Source: Candidatus Parabacteroides intestinavium
Lineage (GTDB): Bacteria > Bacteroidota > Bacteroidia > Bacteroidales > Tannerellaceae
Direction: 5' to 3'
Length of the DNA stretch: 8,735 bases
Assembly (NCBI GenBank): GCA_019118725.1
Contig: DWYO01000060.1
Span: 1-8,735, forward strand
The position numbers and the translations under genes are program-made. The notes under the pieces are model-generated. The model searched no databases. It was not told the DNA's origin and saw nothing but the letters and a program-made list of their open reading frames with translations. Shown piece after piece: positions 7,183 through 8,735 of the stretch; position 1 is the first letter of the stretch, and each line of letters begins with the position of its first letter.

Positions 7183-7214
7183 CAAATATAAAGGTTATTT
7201 CACCAAATAGCAAA
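7183..7214 (-). promoter_or_regulatory. Promoter of the nhaD-kinase-murQ operon
   Basis: On the minus strand the -33 box TTTG (7211-7214) and the -7 box TATATTTG (7183-7190, a full match to TAnnTTTG) are 20 bp apart, within the usual 19-21 bp. This is the best promoter in the window. Transcription should start near 7176, leaving a leader of about 32 nt before the ATG at 7144. Confidence 0.85.
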
Positions 7215-7258
7215 TAAATCTTTTTGTTTTTTAAACAATTACTTGTAATCTGAAATTT

Positions 7259-7346
7259 TTAGGCATAAATGGAAACGAAGTTAGGCATAATCGCCGATGA
7301 TTATAGGCATCTTTCCCGGCAATGTTAGGCATGAATTTAGCATGTT
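7259..7346. repeat. Four octamers (TTAGGCAT) at exact 22-bp period
   Basis: TTAGGCAT occurs at 7259, 7281 and 7325, and ATAGGCAT (one mismatch) at 7303. Each step is exactly 22 bp, or two helical turns, and the 14-bp spacers share no sequence. Copies 2 and 4 extend to GTTAGGCAT. A partial TTAGCAT lies at 7337-7343, and TTAGGCA recurs at 7443-7449 out of phase, over the cls -7 box. The array starts 45 bp upstream of the nhaD -33 box and ends about 115 bp before the cls ATG. The layout suits a regulator binding side by side on one face of the DNA. LytTR response regulators such as AgrA and ComE bind direct repeats at a similar 21-22 bp pitch, so one could be the partner; that is inference. Confidence 0.7.
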
Positions 7347-7437
7347 TTGATAAAGACTAACCGGTTATTGATGAGAAAGATAGATCTGTCCGGTGAAACT
7401 TGCCGGCTATTTGTGTGCAAAATTCAGATAAACTCCG

Positions 7438-7445
7438 TATCTTTA
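7438..7445 (+). promoter_or_regulatory. Weak candidate -7 box of cls
   Basis: TATCTTTA matches TAnnTTTG at all but the last base. It lies 15 bp upstream of the ATG, so the leader would be very short. A TTTG at 7410-7413 is 24 bp upstream, longer than usual spacing. The box overlaps a TTAGGCA copy related to the upstream array. If real, the gene may depend on an activator. Confidence 0.35.
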
Positions 7446-7460
7446 GGCAAAATATTGGTT

Positions 7461-8735
7461 ATGTCTTCAATTCTGGGAATTTTATTCGGCAGCCTTTTTA
7501 TCCTGCTGTACACCATAACGATAATCGGCTTGATTATTGTGATAATAGCCGAGAATCGGAACCCGCTGAAAACCATTCCGTGGGTGATAGTCCTATTGCT
7601 GGTCCCTGGAATAGGACTTATATTCTATTTTTTTTTCGGACAGGATAACCGGAAAAAGCGGATTATCTCACGGAGGACGTATAAACGAATTATCAACAGA
7701 CCGAAAATGGAGCGGATAGAAGACCCGTATGCCATCGCGCCGGAAGCCTATAAGAAATTGGCTACGCTATTGAACCGGAGCAAGACGGCTCCGTTGCTCT
7801 ATGCCGAGCGTATACAGATCTACACCAACGGAAAGGATAAGTTTAAAGATTTGTTGGACGATATCCGGCAGGCCAAGCATCATATTCACTTGCAATATTA
7901 TATATTTTGTGATGACGAGATAGGACGTGAGTTCCAGCAACTTTTAATAAAGAAAGCGCATGAGGGGGTTCAGGTCCGGGTGATTTACGATGATGTGGGG
8001 TGCTGGAATGTGAAAGATAAATTTTTCCATGAAATGAAACAGAACGGTATCGAGATTTATCCATTCCTGAAGGTGGCTTTCCCGGTATTTACCAGTAAGG
8101 TGAATTATCGTAATCACCGGAAAGTGGTGGTGATAGACGGGAAAATAGGTTATATGGGTGGAATGAACGTGGCAGACCGTTATTGGAAAGGGGTGAGCTG
8201 GGGGGTATGGCGCGATTTGCATTTCCGGATCACGGGAAAAGCCGTGTATGGATTGCAGACGGCTTTTCTGATAGATTGGTATGTGGTGAGCAAGCAGGTC
8301 TTGACCAGTAAGATTTATTACCCCGCCCTGCCGGTACAAACCGCCCTGTTGATGCAGATACTCACCAGCGGACCGGTCAGTCCGTGGCGTACGTTGACGC
8401 AGGCTTATATCTATATCATCACCAATGCCAAGCAATATGTTTATATCCAGACACCTTATTTTCTTCCTACCGAAGGGTTGAACCAGGCGCTTCAGGTGGC
8501 CGCCCGGGGTGGTGTAGACGTGCGTATCATGTTGCCGGAACATTCGGATACCCAAATGGCCAATCTGGCTTCCCGCTCGTTCCTGGCAGAGATGATCCGG
8601 GCTGGGGTGAAGATTTATTTTTATCAAGAGGGATTTTTGCATTCCAAACTTTTGCTTAGTGATGATTATGTCACCTGTATCGGTTCGGCCAATATGGATT
8701 TCCGTAGCCTGGAACACAATTTCGAAATCAACGCA
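7461..8735 (+). CDS. cls: Cardiolipin synthase (ClsA-type), partial at the 3' end
   Basis: This inner-membrane phospholipase-D-superfamily enzyme joins two phosphatidylglycerols into cardiolipin plus glycerol. 425 codons are visible, and the frame is open at the edge. The family is usually near 480 residues, so roughly 50-60 are missing. Two N-terminal membrane helices (about 5-30 and 38-60) precede a basic linker (QDNRKKR). The first HKD motif is NHRKVVVID with His219, Lys221 and Asp226, followed by GGMN. The second is HSKLLLSD with His394, Lys396 and Asp401, followed by IGSANMD. IQTPYFLPTEG (329-339) is also typical. The start at 7461 gives the expected first helix; an in-frame ATG at 7371 would add 30 polar residues and is less likely. 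A run of nine T (7628-7636) lies in codons 56-59, at the end of the second helix. Confidence 0.94.
   Translation, partial: MSSILGILFGSLFILLYTITIIGLIIVIIAENRNPLKTIPWVIVLLLVPGIGLIFYFFFGQDNRKKRIISRRTYKRIINRPKMERIEDPYAIAPEAYKKLATLLNRSKTAPLLYAERIQIYTNGKDKFKDLLDDIRQAKHHIHLQYYIFCDDEIGREFQQLLIKKAHEGVQVRVIYDDVGCWNVKDKFFHEMKQNGIEIYPFLKVAFPVFTSKVNYRNHRKVVVIDGKIGYMGGMNVADRYWKGVSWGVWRDLHFRITGKAVYGLQTAFLIDWYVVSKQVLTSKIYYPALPVQTALLMQILTSGPVSPWRTLTQAYIYIITNAKQYVYIQTPYFLPTEGLNQALQVAARGGVDVRIMLPEHSDTQMANLASRSFLAEMIRAGVKIYFYQEGFLHSKLLLSDDYVTCIGSANMDFRSLEHNFEINA

Larger units (their letters stand above)
7145..7460. other. Divergent intergenic region between nhaD and cls
   Basis: This 316-bp gap separates two genes that read away from each other. 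It holds a complete nhaD promoter (7183-7214), a TTAGGCAT-like octamer array at 22-bp spacing (7259-7346), a weak cls promoter box (7438-7445), and a stretch at about 7347-7437 where I see only short CCGG half-palindromes. I found no small gene or RNA. A frame in phase with cls also has an ATG at 7371, but nothing supports it as a start. Confidence 0.7.

Noticed and set aside
7259..7346. CRISPR array
   Set aside because: The repeated unit is only 8 bp with 14-bp spacers, far below CRISPR repeat and spacer sizes, and no cas gene is nearby.
7391..7407. Small CCGG-ended palindrome upstream of cls
   Set aside because: Only four strong pairs plus wobble pairs form, which is too weak to call an operator or hairpin.
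7371..7460. Upstream in-frame ATG extending cls by 30 residues
   Set aside because: The extension is polar and unlike the family's N-terminus, no promoter box precedes it, and the candidate -7 box lies downstream of it.
7944..8717. 257-codon open frame on the minus strand across cls
   Set aside because: The opposite strand encodes a cardiolipin synthase with both HKD motifs. The antisense product is rich in His, Pro and Ile with no domain.

Overview
The window looks like chromosomal DNA from a Bacteroidales bacterium, possibly Parabacteroides or a relative; the genus is a guess. Three things point there. Promoters match the Bacteroidetes -7 box TAnnTTTG, for example TATATTTG at 7183-7190 with TTTG at 7211-7214 on the minus strand. 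Upstream regions are A-rich and lack clear Shine-Dalgarno sites. The proteins also have a Bacteroidales flavour. There are eight protein genes, one cut by the right edge. I saw no tRNA, rRNA, insertion sequence or phage gene.

Layout. (1) 1-1612, minus strand: mlaE then mlaF, the permease and ATPase of an Mla/MCE-type lipid transporter. The operon probably continues past the left edge, and a 7-bp tandem repeat sits over the end of mlaF. (2) 1613-1768: a divergent promoter region. (3) 1769-2521, plus strand: lptB, the ATPase of lipopolysaccharide export. (4) 2561-3178, minus strand: a uracil-DNA-glycosylase-superfamily protein. (5) 3179-3310: a non-coding gap with a strong 19-bp inverted repeat. 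(6) 3311-3955, minus strand: a 214-residue protein I do not recognise. (7) 7144 down to 4001, minus strand: a tight three-gene unit of an NhaD-type Na+/H+ antiporter, a BadF-family sugar kinase and murQ. (8) 7145-7460: a 316-bp divergent regulatory region with four copies of a TTAGGCAT-like octamer spaced exactly 22 bp apart. (9) 7461 to the end, plus strand: a cardiolipin synthase open at the window edge.

How the genes fit together. Most of the window concerns the envelope. MlaE/MlaF move phospholipid at the inner membrane, LptB powers LPS export, and Cls makes cardiolipin. The kinase and MurQ form a short route from a recovered cell-wall amino sugar (MurNAc, and possibly GlcNAc) to GlcNAc-6-phosphate. 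Their coupling to a sodium/proton antiporter is the most interesting operon-level feature. The 22-bp-phased octamers between nhaD and cls are the most interesting non-coding feature. They resemble the spacing of sites for LytTR-type response regulators, but that is an inference.
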